Of a DNA stretch of 64,000 bases, positions 52,501-57,862 are shown piece after piece. The notes under the pieces are model-generated. The model saw nothing but the letters and a program-made list of their open reading frames with translations, did not search any database and was not told the origin of the DNA. Origin of the DNA: Tachypleus tridentatus (Eukaryota > Arthropoda > Merostomata > Xiphosura > Limulidae). The translations under genes were made by a program, and so were the position numbers. Positions within the stretch are counted from its first letter, which is position 1. Every line of letters starts with the position of its first letter. The stretch lies in assembly GCF_004210375.1 (NCBI RefSeq), contig NC_134830.1, positions 3,162,001-3,226,000 on the forward strand, in the 5' to 3' direction.

Positions 52501-54383
52501 TTATATACAACATACAGGAAAAAACCTGTACATGTAAGGCTGTATGCAATACCTTTATATACAACATACAGAAATAAACCTGTACACGTAAAGCTGTATG
52601 CAATACCTTTATATACAACGAAATAAACCTGAAAAAAAACCTGTACACGTACATAAAAAAACCTGTACATAACACATACCTTTATATACAACATACAGAA
52701 ATAAACCTGTACACGTAAAGCTGTATGCAATACCTTTATATACAACATACAGAAAAAAAACCTGTACACGTAAGGCTGTACACAATACCTTTATATACAA
52801 CATACAGGAAAAACACCTGTACACATAAGGCTGTATGCAATACCTTTATATACAACATACAGGAAAAAAACCTGTACAGGTAAGGCTGTATGCAATACCT
52901 TTATATACAACATACAGGAAAAAACCTGTACATGTAAGGCTGTATGCAATACCTTTATATACAACATACAGGAAAAAACCTGTACATGTAAGGCTGTATG
53001 CAATACCTTTATATACAACATACAGGAAAAAACCTGTACATGTAAGGCTGTATGCACTACCTTTATATACAACATACAGGAAAAAACCTATACAGGTAAG
53101 GCTGTATGCAATACCTTTATATACAACATACAGGAAAAAACCTGTACATGTAAGGCTGTATGCAATACCTTTATATACAACATACAGAAATAAACCTGTA
53201 CACGTAAATCTGTACACAATACCTTTATATACAACATACAGGAAAAACACCTGTACACATAAGGCTGTATGCAATACCTTTACATACAACATACAGAGAA
53301 AAAACCTGTACACATAAGGCTGTATGCAATACCTTTATGTATAACATAGAGAAAAACCTGTACATGTAATAAAATTCCTTAGAACTAAATGAATCATCTT
53401 ATAATTACTGATGAAATTATAAACTTACCGTACAGTTTTGTGATCCCACGATGTTTCTCTAAGAGTGACATAAAGTTTCTTGGAAGTCCATAAAATGGTT
53501 CATGTTCGCTGTTGTTTTCACTGTTCTCAGCATCCTCAAGTGCTAAAGCTATTCTAGCATCTTTTACTGCATTTTGCAAAGAAACTTTTCTAGAACTGGG
53601 TTTTTTTGCATTTAATTTGAAGGCTTTTTTCATACGTAACACCATCCCATCTTGTCTTTCTGAATCGATCAAAACTTTATCACTTACAGAGTTTTCATGA
53701 TTCCTCATATTATGCTGGATCATATTTACATTTTCAGACTTCACAGAATCAGTTTCACTGACAGCTTCCTGCTTTCTTTCATTATCATGGCTGACAGAAG
53801 TAGAAATGTTTTTACTTTTTTCTGTCCTATTCAGTGTAAGATCTGGTATTGTATGATCAGTGTTAACCAAGTTGTCATCACCAAAAGATGCACAGTTTAA
53901 ATCATTCTTTCCATGACCCTCATGCACAACACAGTTTAGTTCATTATATAACAAATGTCTATTTTCTTTTTGTTTTCTTGCACTTGGTAATTTTCTTTTT
54001 AATACAAGTTCTTCTGTAGAAATATCTTTGGGTTCTGACTCGGGAGACTCTTTGTTTCTAAATTCAATAGAATTTACATCTTCACCATTACCTTGATTAG
54101 AGAAGTAAGCCTTTTCCATTTGATCCAAATCTTCTTGAATTGTTTCAAACCAAGAATCATTTGAAAGTCCAAAACTATCATTCTGCAAGTTTTGTAATTC
54201 TCTTTTTGACTTTTTTAAAACTTTTTCATTCTTGTTCATATTTTGACATTTGTGGTGACCATTTCTTAAAGGAGTGGACGTAAAGTTACTTGGCATAACA
54301 TGAAGAGAGTCAAGTTTCTGAATTCCATTGAACTGTTCAAAATTACTTGTATTTCTACTATAGTTATGTCTAATTTTTGACAT
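345..54383 (-). CDS. HELQ: HELQ-type DNA helicase, 11 coding exons, C-terminus outside window
   Basis: Superfamily 2, Hel308/HELQ-type 3'-5' DNA helicase. In the family this nuclear enzyme unwinds stalled-fork and recombination intermediates, works with RPA and RAD51 paralogues, and supports crosslink repair and strand annealing. Joining exons 54383-53429, 48421-48243, 45270-45070, 39049-38974, 36366-36269, 33018-32911, 29445-29300, 25381-25142, 19155-19014, 16988-16884 and 549-345 gives 2455 nt (818 codons + 1 nt) with every splice phase matching. Motifs in order: Q-like FYGLP (aa 297-301), Walker A PTSGGKT (341-347), [12 protein letters not shown] (motif Ib area), DELH (444-447), GMSATL (477-482), [11 protein letters not shown] (motif IV area), [11 protein letters not shown] (656-666), [10 protein letters not shown] (688-697). 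No catalytic residue is missing. Vertebrate HELQ is about 1100 aa, so roughly 280 residues should lie left of position 1. The gene spans over 57 kb for 2.5 kb of coding sequence because the introns are filled with minisatellites and transposons. Confidence 0.93.
1111..1343 (-). mobile_element. tRNA-derived SINE, family A, diverged copy
   Basis: The tRNA-like head is at the right end (ggccatgcc at about 1332-1340, B-box-like tttgaactcgcaaccc) and the T-rich tail at the left (tttgtttgtttgttttt). It is about 230 bp with an internal deletion of the segment between agcagtgtaag and cgccaact seen in other copies. Flanking target-site duplications actatattag are visible on both sides. It is more diverged than the copies at 57-60 kb, so it is an older insertion. 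Confidence 0.85.
1827..4815. repeat. 58-bp minisatellite, ~51 copies
   Basis: The unit starts tgtctaaatatacgaggaca and contains cagtgtctcatagtacatta and agggttcctgtctctat. A few units are shortened by about 10 bp. Marker variants recur at fixed spacing: agcattaagggtttctg at 2601 and 3064, and gcacattaatgg at 2948 and 3411. This shows a higher-order repeat of about 464 bp (8 units). Variants cac/aac/taa after 'gagga' and ccgg/cctg are spread over the array. There are no plausible coding frames. Confidence 0.95.
5020..5432 (-). other. Possible 3' UTR with AATAAA signal
   Basis: Continuous with the orphan ORF above. The minus strand carries AATAAA at 5048-5043 in the context TTGATAAATAAACATC, with T-rich DNA after it. 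This is slightly richer in GC than neighbouring intron and free of recognisable repeats. Support is positional only. Confidence 0.3.
5433..5601 (-). CDS. Orphan terminal-exon-like ORF of unknown gene
   Basis: On the minus strand a strong acceptor (TTTTTTTTCCTTAG, ending 5602) opens a 55-codon frame from ATG at 5600 to TGA at 5435-5433. The peptide begins [20 protein letters not shown] and includes [21 protein letters not shown] do not recognise the family. About 390 nt downstream is AATAAA (5048-5043), giving the outline of a last exon with 3' UTR. It is not part of the main HELQ product: exon 11 ends in phase 0, whereas this frame needs phase 2 (in phase 0 it would stop after 22 codons). It could be the last exon of a nested gene whose other exons I cannot find, a relic, or chance. 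Confidence 0.3.
6480..7410 (-). pseudogene. LINE reverse transcriptase remnant, copy 1
   Basis: Minus-strand translation shows [20 protein letters not shown] followed by DDIH at about 7150-7075, the pre-finger motif of Jockey/I-like reverse transcriptases (EL..AL....S.GPDDIH). Decayed RT sequence follows, homologous to copy 2 (AWCQAI..FSKP.KD; P..LRAVF). Several stops and frameshifts; the catalytic YxDD region is missing or unrecognisable. Confidence 0.75.
7478..8440 (-). pseudogene. LINE ORF1 (gag-like, CCHC zinc knuckles), broken
   Basis: Frame from ATG at 8440 ([19 protein letters not shown]). It includes a degraded N-terminal domain, then [20 protein letters not shown] and three zinc knuckles at about 7936-7697. 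Knuckle 1 is [14 protein letters not shown] (His replaced by Asn), knuckle 2 [14 protein letters not shown] is intact, and knuckle 3 is the CINCNG...HSCPK form typical of Jockey-like ORF1. In-frame TAGs break the frame, including one just after HSCPK at 7693-7691, and the sequence continues [20 protein letters not shown] down to 7478. ORF1 proteins bind LINE RNA; this one is not functional. Confidence 0.8.
8982..9061. repeat. ~27-bp tandem repeat, ~3 copies
   Basis: Diverged units of the form gtgacaccctagactgg(g/t)ct, GC-richer than the surroundings. Confidence 0.6.
9177..11379. repeat. 45-bp minisatellite, ~49 copies
   Basis: The unit is agtttgaatacagagctatc + aaacagaaaatcagaccctt + ctttt. 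Because 45 is a multiple of 3, the plus strand is open for 663 codons (9451-11442) after one frameshifting insertion near 9431, reading as a 15-residue repeat [15 protein letters not shown]. Only four positions vary among units (aat/aac, aaa/aag, tca/tta, gac/gat). I regard it as non-coding: it lies antisense inside HELQ intron 11, has no recognisable unique protein domain attached, and only a short non-repetitive tail ([10 protein letters not shown]...) follows. Confidence 0.93.
12424..12582. repeat. 83-bp direct duplication
   Basis: Two copies of a segment containing actgaaagtttacttaatgt and atgtatgatgtcaggtgatc, nearly identical. Confidence 0.8.
13868..16850. repeat. 101-bp minisatellite built from exon 11 3' end and donor, ~29 copies
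   Basis: On the minus strand each unit contains CTACAGACACTTGTTCTT and GGACTGGAGGTGTGTAG, then TATTTTAACCTCAAAGTTTG. The real exon 11 end reads CTACAGACACTTGTTCTTAG...GGACTGGAG|GTGAGTATAC and is followed by the same TATTTTAACC intron sequence. The array is therefore a tandem amplification of the last part of exon 11, its 5' splice site and about 50 bp of intron. Most units have GTGTGT in place of GTGAGT; the distal unit (near 13873) keeps GTGAGT. Shortened 94-bp units come in pairs near 14493/14587 and 15488/15582, showing a higher-order duplication of about 995 bp. Confidence 0.93.
16884..16988 (-). CDS. HELQ: HELQ exon 11: start of winged-helix domain
   Basis: Acceptor TTGTTACAG precedes 16988; donor CTGGAG|GTGAGT is at 16883-16878. 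Exactly 35 codons (aa 716-750), phase 0 at both ends. Translation starts [20 protein letters not shown] and ends with [14 protein letters not shown], the family's conserved GIQTLFLSLIGL-type helix. The last 40 or so bases of this exon plus its donor and adjacent intron are the founder sequence of the 101-bp minisatellite at 13868-16850. Confidence 0.9.
17010..17260. repeat. 30-bp tandem repeat, ~7 copies
   Basis: Unit aagtaacaatgtaatatcaa + cattacctac, with diverged flanking copies. Confidence 0.85.
18269..18515. repeat. ~40-bp tandem repeat, ~6 copies
   Basis: Units of the form ttcaaactttttcacacctg + cacggtgcacactcccggtc, decaying rightwards (tacatctatatggttaacac and similar). They create overlapping open frames in several phases that I do not regard as genes. 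Confidence 0.88.
18575..18905. repeat. 35-bp tandem repeat, ~9 copies
   Basis: Unit cagcctcaaccttttatctt + acaataaacactacc, nearly identical in the central copies. Confidence 0.9.
19014..19155 (-). CDS. HELQ: HELQ exon 10: motif VI
   Basis: Acceptor ATATTTTCAG precedes 19155; donor AGAAAG|GTATTT is at 19013-19008. 142 nt, phase 2 in and phase 0 out, aa 668-715. Begins [20 protein letters not shown] and continues with motif [22 protein letters not shown], holding both arginine fingers. The donor GTATTT is weak at +5/+6. Confidence 0.93.
19480..22715. repeat. 44-bp minisatellite, ~70 copies
   Basis: Unit gataaacactacaggggagg + tgaagagatggattgtgttg + gtat, with frequent 1-2 bp length changes in the g-run. 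Decayed edge units lie at both ends. A distinctive segment (attacgttgataaatactac followed by gatatcacagacgctgcagg) occurs near 19721 and again near 22055, so a block of about 2.3 kb was duplicated or the array was flanked by copies of one edge. Confidence 0.94.
22730..24000 (+). repeat. Left arm of a 1.3-kb inverted repeat
   Basis: The reverse complement of this segment matches 26190-27500 over its whole length with moderate divergence (I estimate about 70% by eye). Shared landmarks: gttggataggcaac, ataacagataaaatata, aatacagcttagtta, tagaatataaaata, ccatttttgg. A shorter third piece (24760-24815, actgtggcctatttaatgta) matches 22745-22770. This is either two insertions of one unclassified transposon family or an old inverted duplication. 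Confidence 0.7.
23944..24487. repeat. 67-bp tandem repeat, ~8 copies
   Basis: Unit tactttgtattttatattc + tagtttgtcaatactggtaa + tttgagttgctaattcataa..., nearly identical copies. The array grew from sequence at the edge of the inverted-repeat arm: tagaatataaaata and aactcaaattacca are also present, single-copy, at the matching place in the other arm near 26205-26240. Confidence 0.9.
25142..25381 (-). CDS. HELQ: HELQ exon 9: motif V
   Basis: Acceptor CACTGTCTAG precedes 25381; donor AAAAG|GTATGT is at 25141-25136. 240 nt, phase 2 at both ends, aa 588-668 (shared codons at each end). Contains the diagnostic [20 protein letters not shown] (HHSGL, aa 628-632) and motif [16 protein letters not shown]. 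This exon lies between the two arms of a 1.3-kb inverted repeat (22.73-24.0 kb and 26.19-27.5 kb). Confidence 0.95.
25955..26098. mobile_element. Foldback (hairpin) element, ~140 bp
   Basis: Two arms of about 62 bp: aaaatggctagtatgggtag at the left, and its inverse ctacccataccagccatttt at the right, meeting at agaccttcttcggtcatcat. The whole element can fold into one long hairpin. A related sequence (agctggtatgggtattaaca ... gagaacaacattcaaacttt) lies at 43908-43985. No protein is encoded; it is probably a non-autonomous element. Confidence 0.75.
26190..27500 (-). repeat. Right arm of the 1.3-kb inverted repeat
   Basis: Inverted, diverged partner of 22730-24000. The two arms enclose exon 9, the foldback element and the 67-bp array. 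Neither arm contains a convincing open frame. Confidence 0.7.
27500..28215. repeat. 82-bp tandem repeat, ~9 copies
   Basis: Unit acaccttctaaactaccata + aaacacacggtatactaagc + atagattttctaagataatt + tgaaacatgttacatgaact. Some units have internal deletions, and more diverged relics continue to about 28420. Confidence 0.9.
28680..28770. repeat. 33-bp tandem repeat, ~3 copies
   Basis: Unit acacgtccttacaaatggag + tgagggaattcag. Confidence 0.85.
29300..29445 (-). CDS. HELQ: HELQ exon 8: motif IV
   Basis: Acceptor TCTTTACAG precedes 29445; donor CCCAA|GTACGT is at 29299-29294. 146 nt, phase 0 in and phase 2 out, aa 540-587. Contains [19 protein letters not shown] and the motif IV strand [15 protein letters not shown]. 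Reading past the donor (TACGTTACTG...) leaves family homology, which supports the chosen splice site. Confidence 0.91.
30535..30640. repeat. 33-bp tandem repeat, ~3 copies
   Basis: Unit cttgagatacattagccagc + ctttcacctcgtt. Confidence 0.85.
31020..31345. repeat. ~36-bp tandem repeat, ~8 copies
   Basis: Units of the form cctataatctgagttataca + gacctacagcccactt, with variable loss of the gacctacag segment. Confidence 0.85.
31741..32285. repeat. 39-bp tandem repeat, ~14 copies
   Basis: Unit tatcttagaaccacagactg + aaacaggtatttattctta. The minus strand stays open across it (13-residue period), which I take as an artefact of a unit length divisible by 3. Confidence 0.9.
32381..32597. mobile_element. 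piggyBac-like MITE, 217 bp
   Basis: Terminal inverted repeats CACTCCTACGAAA... (32381) and ...TTTCGTAGGAGTG (ending 32597) are flanked on both sides by TTAA (32377-32380 and 32598-32601), the target-site duplication of the piggyBac superfamily. Just inside the left end is the palindrome ggggcctaataggcccc. It has no coding capacity and would depend on a transposase elsewhere in the genome. Confidence 0.88.
32911..33018 (-). CDS. HELQ: HELQ exon 7: linker to RecA domain 2
   Basis: Acceptor TTCTCTAG precedes 33018; donor TTCAAG|GTATGG is at 32910-32905. Exactly 36 codons (aa 504-539), phase 0 at both ends. Translation begins [20 protein letters not shown] and ends RCFNFK, the VELKEY...IYEV-type strand pair of the HELQ family. 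Confidence 0.9.
33296..35067. repeat. 57-bp minisatellite, ~31 copies
   Basis: Unit cactaaacagtatattacac + acatacaccacataaataat + ttattttccttattaaa. The right half (about 34200-35060) is almost perfectly homogeneous, while the left half carries cacc/cgcc and acac/acgc variants. The minus strand is open in long stretches with a 19-residue period ([16 protein letters not shown]...) only because 57 is divisible by 3 and lacks a stop in that frame. Confidence 0.95.
35073..35117. repeat. (TG)n microsatellite
   Basis: About 22 uninterrupted TG dinucleotides abutting the right end of the 57-bp array. Confidence 0.95.
35180..35445. repeat. ~86-bp tandem repeat, 3 copies
   Basis: Each unit contains aaaaacactgcacacactga, caggaaccccagggtacagg and aatgtaccctaggtagacat; copies are nearly identical. 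Inside each unit ccagggtaca...tgtaccctagg can pair as a hairpin. Confidence 0.9.
35850..35965. repeat. 33-bp tandem repeat, ~4 copies
   Basis: Unit accactataacacaagacac + atcactcaatggt. Confidence 0.85.
36269..36366 (-). CDS. HELQ: HELQ exon 6: motif III
   Basis: Acceptor TTTCATATAG precedes 36366; donor AGGCCT|GTGAGT is at 36268-36263. 98 nt, phase 1 in and phase 0 out, aa 471-503. Codes [20 protein letters not shown], including motif III GMSATL, then the conserved FRP that opens the linker to RecA domain 2. Confidence 0.93.
37500..37880. repeat. 106-bp tandem repeat, ~3.5 copies
   Basis: Unit boundaries at tagaccaactttcatacttg (37616, 37722, 37828). It contains gatatgaacatgttgagtag and acctctcactagacagatga. 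Confidence 0.9.
37945..38555. repeat. 63-bp tandem repeat, ~10 copies
   Basis: Unit ctccacaagcaagttaagta + gacccacttctccatagaca + gatgacccacacatgaacat... It shares agacagatga and hairpin-free layout with the neighbouring 106-bp repeat, so the two arrays may have a common origin. Confidence 0.9.
38974..39049 (-). CDS. HELQ: HELQ exon 5: completes DELH box
   Basis: Acceptor TTCCATAG precedes 39049; donor ATTG|GTAGGT is at 38973-38968. 76 nt, phase 0 in and phase 1 out, aa 446-470. The translation [20 protein letters not shown] completes the DELH box and continues with the conserved helix after motif II. It has one extra Gly compared with the GEGSRG form I associate with vertebrate HELQ. Confidence 0.92.
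40510..42790 (-). mobile_element. Decayed Jockey/I-like LINE, copy 2 (3' part of ORF2 and 3' UTR)
   Basis: Same family and orientation as copy 1. On the minus strand: RT fingers (42787-42500, [20 protein letters not shown], ..[15 protein letters not shown]), palm with ANGLYVDNF near 42180 (catalytic YxDD altered to YVDN), thumb (42049-41840), RNase H-like remnant (about 41400-41040) and the C-terminal tail [20 protein letters not shown] near 40910-40850. The 3' UTR runs to about 40510 and ends in CCAACCAACCAACGA. It is 5'-truncated at about 42790 and broken by many stops and frameshifts. Reverse transcriptase plus RNase H fits the I/Jockey groups. Confidence 0.85.
42795..44460. other. Unclassified GC-richer block, probably transposon-derived
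   Basis: The base composition differs from the surrounding AT-rich intron and it begins exactly where LINE copy 2 stops matching copy 1. Short open frames occur on both strands (43053-43244 and 43320-43541 plus; 44220-44453 minus), but none matches a family I know. A fragment of the foldback family sits at 43900-43990. I infer mobile-element debris into which, or next to which, the LINE inserted. Confidence 0.4.
43900..43990. mobile_element. Fragment of the foldback family seen at 25955
   Basis: Shares agctggtatgggtattaaca, gagaacaaca.tcaaactt and the ggtca-cttcag centre with the hairpin element at 25955-26098. Only one arm and the centre are present. Confidence 0.5.
45070..45270 (-). CDS. 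HELQ: HELQ exon 4: motif Ib and first half of DELH box
   Basis: Acceptor TTGTTTTAG precedes 45270; donor GATGAA|GTAAGT is at 45069-45064. Exactly 67 codons (aa 379-445), phase 0 at both ends. It contains [11 protein letters not shown], a basic run PPRKRRKRR, the motif Ib-type [15 protein letters not shown] and ends GLVVVDE, the first two residues of the Walker B DELH box. The intron interrupts the DELH box between E445 and L446. Confidence 0.93.
45445..45700. repeat. 34-bp tandem repeat, ~7 copies
   Basis: Unit cacagaatacgtgataggca + tacttgtccttacg. Confidence 0.9.
46531..46567. repeat. (GT)n microsatellite
   Basis: About 16 GT dinucleotides after atat. Confidence 0.95.
46795..47340. repeat. 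72-bp tandem repeat, ~7.5 copies
   Basis: Unit gtaatgtgtttgatactgtc + ctttgaaattcaattctgtc + tccatgatacacacataacc + tgataattattt. The 186-codon minus-strand open frame across it has a 24-residue period and is an artefact of unit length. Confidence 0.92.
47345..48265. repeat. 57-bp minisatellite built from exon 3 3' end and its GC donor, ~16 copies
   Basis: On the minus strand each unit contains TATTGTTCAGGAAAAGGCAA + GTTACTAAAAACAAGTGTTG + AATTTTCATTACTATC. The true exon 3 end is TCTTGTTCAGGAAAAG|GCAAGTTACTAAAAACAAGTG, so about 18 exon bases, the GC donor and about 35 bp of intron are repeated in tandem into the intron. Most units keep AG|GCAAGT intact. Confidence 0.93.
48243..48421 (-). CDS. 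HELQ: HELQ exon 3: Walker A, GC donor
   Basis: The acceptor TTTTAG precedes 48421. Phase 1 in, phase 0 out; codes aa 319-378. It begins [20 protein letters not shown], followed by the Walker A loop PTSGGKT (aa 341-347) and the motif Ia strand [11 protein letters not shown], matching the HELQ family closely. The 5' splice site is AAAAG|GCAAGT at 48242-48237, a GC-AG intron whose other positions fit the donor consensus exactly. No GT donor near this point keeps the frame to exon 4. The last 20 or so bases of the exon with its donor are the founder of the adjoining minisatellite 47345-48265. Confidence 0.9.
48958..49385. repeat. ~27-bp tandem repeat, ~15 copies
   Basis: Unit catcccttagtttctcatat + tttcctgc; some units read catccccgag. 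A pyrimidine-rich strand bias runs through the array. Confidence 0.9.
49865..51072. repeat. ~34-bp minisatellite, ~35 copies
   Basis: Unit acttcggtccacagataagt + atatatgcaatctt. The left block (49865-50150) has ggtgtatatgtaatctgt variants and the middle block has ttcggtcc shortened to ttggtcc or tggtcc. Open frames across it in several phases are not considered genes. Confidence 0.94.
51356..51420 (-). other. Exon-like 65-nt island in intron 2
   Basis: The minus strand shows an acceptor (GATCACATCAG, ending 51421), a 65-nt open segment containing [20 protein letters not shown] in one frame, and a full-consensus donor TTC|GTGAGT (51355-51350). Inserting 65 nt between exons 2 and 3 would shift the frame and stop translation inside exon 3, so it could only be a poison exon, a relic or chance. 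No match to HELQ. Confidence 0.25.
51920..53375. repeat. ~55-bp minisatellite, ~25 copies, with hairpin in each unit
   Basis: Unit ctgtatgcaatacctttata + tacaacatacaggaaaaaac + ctgtacatgtaagg. Each unit carries acagg-aaaaaa-cctgt, a short inverted repeat. Long open frames on both strands result from the repeat. Confidence 0.93.
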
Positions 54384-54423
54384 AACATACCAATATGGCA
54401 GCAATGTCCTTAATCAAGAAAAC
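53429..54423 (-). CDS. HELQ: HELQ exon 2: start codon and disordered N-terminal region
   Basis: The acceptor is at 54425-54424, followed by a 40-nt 5' UTR with an in-frame TGA, then ATG at 54383-54381 (protein begins [11 protein letters not shown]). The donor CG|GTAAGT is at 53428-53423 and the exon ends in phase 1. It encodes aa 1-318: a long Ser/Asn/Glu/Lys-rich, probably disordered region with basic clusters (KKSKRE near aa 57-62, [12 protein letters not shown] near 128-139, AKKPSSRK further on) that could act as nuclear localisation signals. An acidic-aromatic stretch at aa 69-94 ([20 protein letters not shown] and following) looks like a short protein-interaction motif. The last 25 residues (FYGLP...GITKLY) are the conserved entry to the helicase core. 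An open frame continues upstream to 54404, but only through non-AUG codons. Confidence 0.88.
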
Positions 54424-54444
54424 CTGTTAGAAAGAAAACAAAGC

Positions 54445-54635
54445 TCTGTGAAAGTCACTAGAGAGCTACACAACTAACATGAAAGTCACTAGAGTGCGAC
54501 ACAACTAGCATGAACATCACTAGAGAGCTACACAACTAGCATGAACATCACTAGAGAGCTACACAACTAGCATGAACATCACTAAAGAGCTACATAACTA
54601 ACACAAACATCACTAAAGAGCTACATACCTAACAA
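54445..54635. repeat. ~32-bp tandem repeat, ~5 copies
   Basis: Unit gagagctacacaactagcat + gaacatcacta. Confidence 0.88.
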
Positions 54636-57325
54636 TATTATAACTGTTTATATGTTTAAAACATTTAATTTGCTGATTTAACAAAGAATTTTACCCAAAT
54701 TTACTTTCTTACTAATAATGTAATGTGTGCTATACTCAAAATAAATAATGAAAATTTTTTAACATATTTTCTACAAAAAGTTACACAACTATGGTTATAA
54801 ATGAATATCAAAAATCAATCATAACTTGAAGTGGAAATGACTGGTCATCAAACTCTATGCTATGCACTGCATTCTTCTACAGTCTAGAGAAGATATATTT
54901 AAAAAAATACTCAGGTTAACTTTGAAAAGGGAGTTTCTTGCTAAACCAACTAACCAGATATTTTCAATCAGTAGATCTTTACTTTCAGGTTGTGCAGACA
55001 ACTGTTCAGAAAGCTTTCTGTACAGATATTAACAATGAATTCTTATAGAATTAATAAATAAATTAAAAGCTGCAGAAAAACTAGCCAAGTAAAGAAAGAC
55101 AAGTAATTGATAATGATATGAGAACTTTCTATAGTTGGAGAGCTCTAACTGTAAGATTCACAATGTACCTACATTTCTTGGAATACACAGTTTATTAAAC
55201 TTATGATATTTTGTGAAAAACAGGTGCTGTTCACAGTTTTTGTCTTATTCAAAAGAACTCGCATCTTAATAATTTGGACAGCAAAAGAAAAAATTAATTT
55301 TAATGTTGAAAAATATAAATTAATTCAATTGGAACAACCAAGCAAAGAAAATCCTCACTCACTTCATACTGCAAAATGACACAGATATTTGAAAGAAAGA
55401 TTTAGGTATAACCATGAAATAAAAATCTTGAAACTGACAAATTAGATATGGATAAAGAAAAACAATTATAGGATTCAGTGATTTTGAATTTAAAAGACTA
55501 TTATTGTAATTTATTCTAGCACTGGTGTAGCCTTATTTTAATTACTTTTTGGTTTTGTTACTCTTATCACAGTTACGAGAAATATGTTAGCATCCTGAAC
55601 TGTGAAAAAGAGGAAATCTTAAAGGTACTTTAATTCGGGTGCTTGATTTTGTCAAATATGGATATGTTTGAGTGACTGAATGAAACATTCTTGGATATCA
55701 AGGGTAACAGGTTTAACCCTCAAAAGCCAAGTTGTCTTTTTCTTCAAATAATTGTTTTATATGTTTGAAGAATACTTGTGTAGTGTTAGCTGCTACTCTA
55801 CACTTGTTTAAACCTCTGTGTTTAGGTGCAAAGGGAAGTCATTTCAATCTTTATGTTACATCTTTTTGTTTTCCAGTTCATTTAAAATGGGGAGTTTCGC
55901 CTTAGGCAAACAGTTGATTTTTTGTTCCACTTCCTCTTTAATAGATTAAACTATTCAATACCAATGACTCCAAGGTTTTACCTACAAGTTTAACATTTGT
56001 AAATATTTAAAGCTCTTGTCTACCAAATCGTTTTGAAATGACTACTTTGGGTACACCTCATGATCACCCAGAAGTATGCACATGACTCATAAGCTATCTC
56101 AAGTTATTGGCAGTAACTTTGATAACAACAATGAAATTATAGCACTTATTATCTGTGATAAATAATTTAGATATAACACTGTTTAACTATTCTAATACAA
56201 AGTAAACCACACTATGACACATCACATATCATGATAGTTATTATTAATAATTATAAGTGAAAGAAAAGAAGACTACATGACATCTAACAACACTGTAATT
56301 GTCATGTCCAGTGTCAACAAAATGTTTTCCCCACACCATGGATCACCAGGAAGTTGGGATATAAGAATTAGTAAAGGTCTAGGTATTATTTATATCATTA
56401 GTTAGATGAACAGCAATTGTAGTATGAACTACAATAAGTAAGTGAATTATAACTATTATCAATGTTATTTAAGTCACTTACAAAATCAGAATTATAATGA
56501 TAAAAAAAATATATTTATTAATTTAATTTAACTTTATCATTGAAAATTACTGAACCATCAAGCTATCCTTCTTGTTCTTGAAAACTACTGAACCATCGAG
56601 CCATCCTTCTTGTTCTTGGGGCAGGTTAGAAAAAACCACATAATATCAATGGAACAAAACAAATTAGTAACGAGGCCTTTCAATCAATGTTGGAAGTAGT
56701 GAGACCTACTGATACAGTATATGCGAGATGATCATAGAACCATTATAACACATGTATTTAACATTTGAATTATGAAGATTTTACTTACAAACTAAAGAAA
56801 CTTTGTTAGTTTTGGAAAATATTAAGTGAAATAAAGTTTAAAAATTCAGATTAGTTTCATTTTTAATTTCAAGACATAAACCTATCATTATTAATTTCAT
56901 ACATACCCTTATACATGTGATGATGGATCAAGCTGTTATTTTAAAATAAACCTGATACAGTATTTTTTACCAATTCATATCATGGCCTAAATATTAAAGA
57001 CTCAGTCTCTCAAGATTTAGTGAAGATTAGTGTTAAACTTACTTTGTGATTTACATCTGTCGCTATCACTGTCAACATAAACACATTACTATCACATAAT
57101 ATGGCAAACACTAATATTAATAAACAACATTGTAACTCGTATGGAACCCTGGACATCGACTTTAAACGTTTAGATAATTACATTACATTTACAATTTCTG
57201 ACCTTCGAAAGATTATGTACGACATATTTTTATTTAGGATTAGATCTACTTCAGTAGCAGCATAACACTTAGAATTTAATTTATAAATCATAAATGACAT
57301 TACTACCATACATAATCCAACACCA

Positions 57326-57351
<26 letters not shown>
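57326..57351. repeat. (TA)n microsatellite
   Basis: About 12 TA dinucleotides. Confidence 0.95.
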
Positions 57352-57359
<8 letters not shown>

Positions 57360-57488
57360 TATTATTAATATAATATAAGACTCGTATTATTAAATATTAG
57401 TATTGCGTGAGCTTGAAAAACATTGTAAGCTAATATAAACACCAACATACGATATCTTGGTACATCAATATGTTCAAAATAAACTTAC

Positions 57489-57570
57489 AGACTTGGGAGG
57501 TAAAATCGAAGAAACAAGATAAGATTCTTCGATTTCAGAATTTTTAGTGATCAAAGCGTCGCGCGTTCAG
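57489..57570 (-). other. HELQ: HELQ exon 1, non-coding (predicted)
   Basis: On the minus strand a strong donor, AAGTCT|GTAAGT (57488-57483), ends a segment without any ATG. The coding exon 2 begins with a 40-nt untranslated stretch behind an acceptor (TTTCTTTCTAACAG, ending 54424), and it contains an in-frame TGA before its ATG. A spliced 5' UTR exon is therefore required, and this is the best donor between the coding region and the promoter-like patch. The right boundary (transcription start) is arbitrary. Confidence 0.4.
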
Positions 57571-57660
57571 AAATAGACCAATGAAACAGAAAAAGAATTT
57601 ATATACACTAGAGGGCGATTTTCCATGATTGTTTTTAAGACAGTCACTACCTTTTCCTGT
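57490..57660 (-). promoter_or_regulatory. HELQ: Probable HELQ promoter / 5' end
   Basis: Just upstream (to the right) of the putative first-exon donor, this is one of the few CpG-bearing non-transposon patches in the right third (GAACGCGCGACGC on the minus strand, 57555-57567). A reverse CCAAT motif (ATTGGTC) lies at about 57578-57584 and a TATATAAATTC at 57595-57605, all reading on the minus strand. The transcription start cannot be fixed from sequence; it probably lies between 57500 and 57580. The placement rests on position relative to the coding exons and on motif content, both weak evidence. Confidence 0.4.
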
Positions 57661-57862
57661 ATATAAAAAAAAACATTCTTGAAATAATATGTGCTTTACA
57701 AAAGTGAATAGCATTTATTTTCGAAAAAAATTAGGTTATACAATAAACATTTTTTGTAATAACTAAGGTAAAGTTCAGTTCACCCAAAGACAAAAAATGG
57801 TTTATTTTCCTTATCGTTTATAAAAGCTCCTTTCATTATCATCTTATAGATCTATATGCCTT

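Larger units (their letters stand above)
48422..53428 (-). other. HELQ intron 2 (5 kb)
   Basis: Contains arrays at 48958-49385, 49865-51072 and 51920-53375, and a small exon-like island at 51356-51420. Nothing recognisable in 48422-48957, 49386-49864 or 51421-51919. Confidence 0.8.
54424..57488 (-). other. HELQ intron 1
   Basis: Contains a 32-bp repeat (54445-54635), a 38-bp duplication (near 56541-56618) and a TA microsatellite (57326-57351). Apart from these, 54636-57325 is AT-rich DNA in which I see no gene. Confidence 0.6.

Noticed and set aside
52218..53317. Overlapping open frames on both strands in the 55-bp array
   Set aside because: Open in up to three frames and both strands; the peptides are translations of the same repeat unit.
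54384..54404. HELQ start seven codons upstream of the chosen ATG
   Set aside because: That extension begins at a TTG, not an ATG. An in-frame TGA lies just upstream in the same exon, so the first ATG at 54383 is the start.
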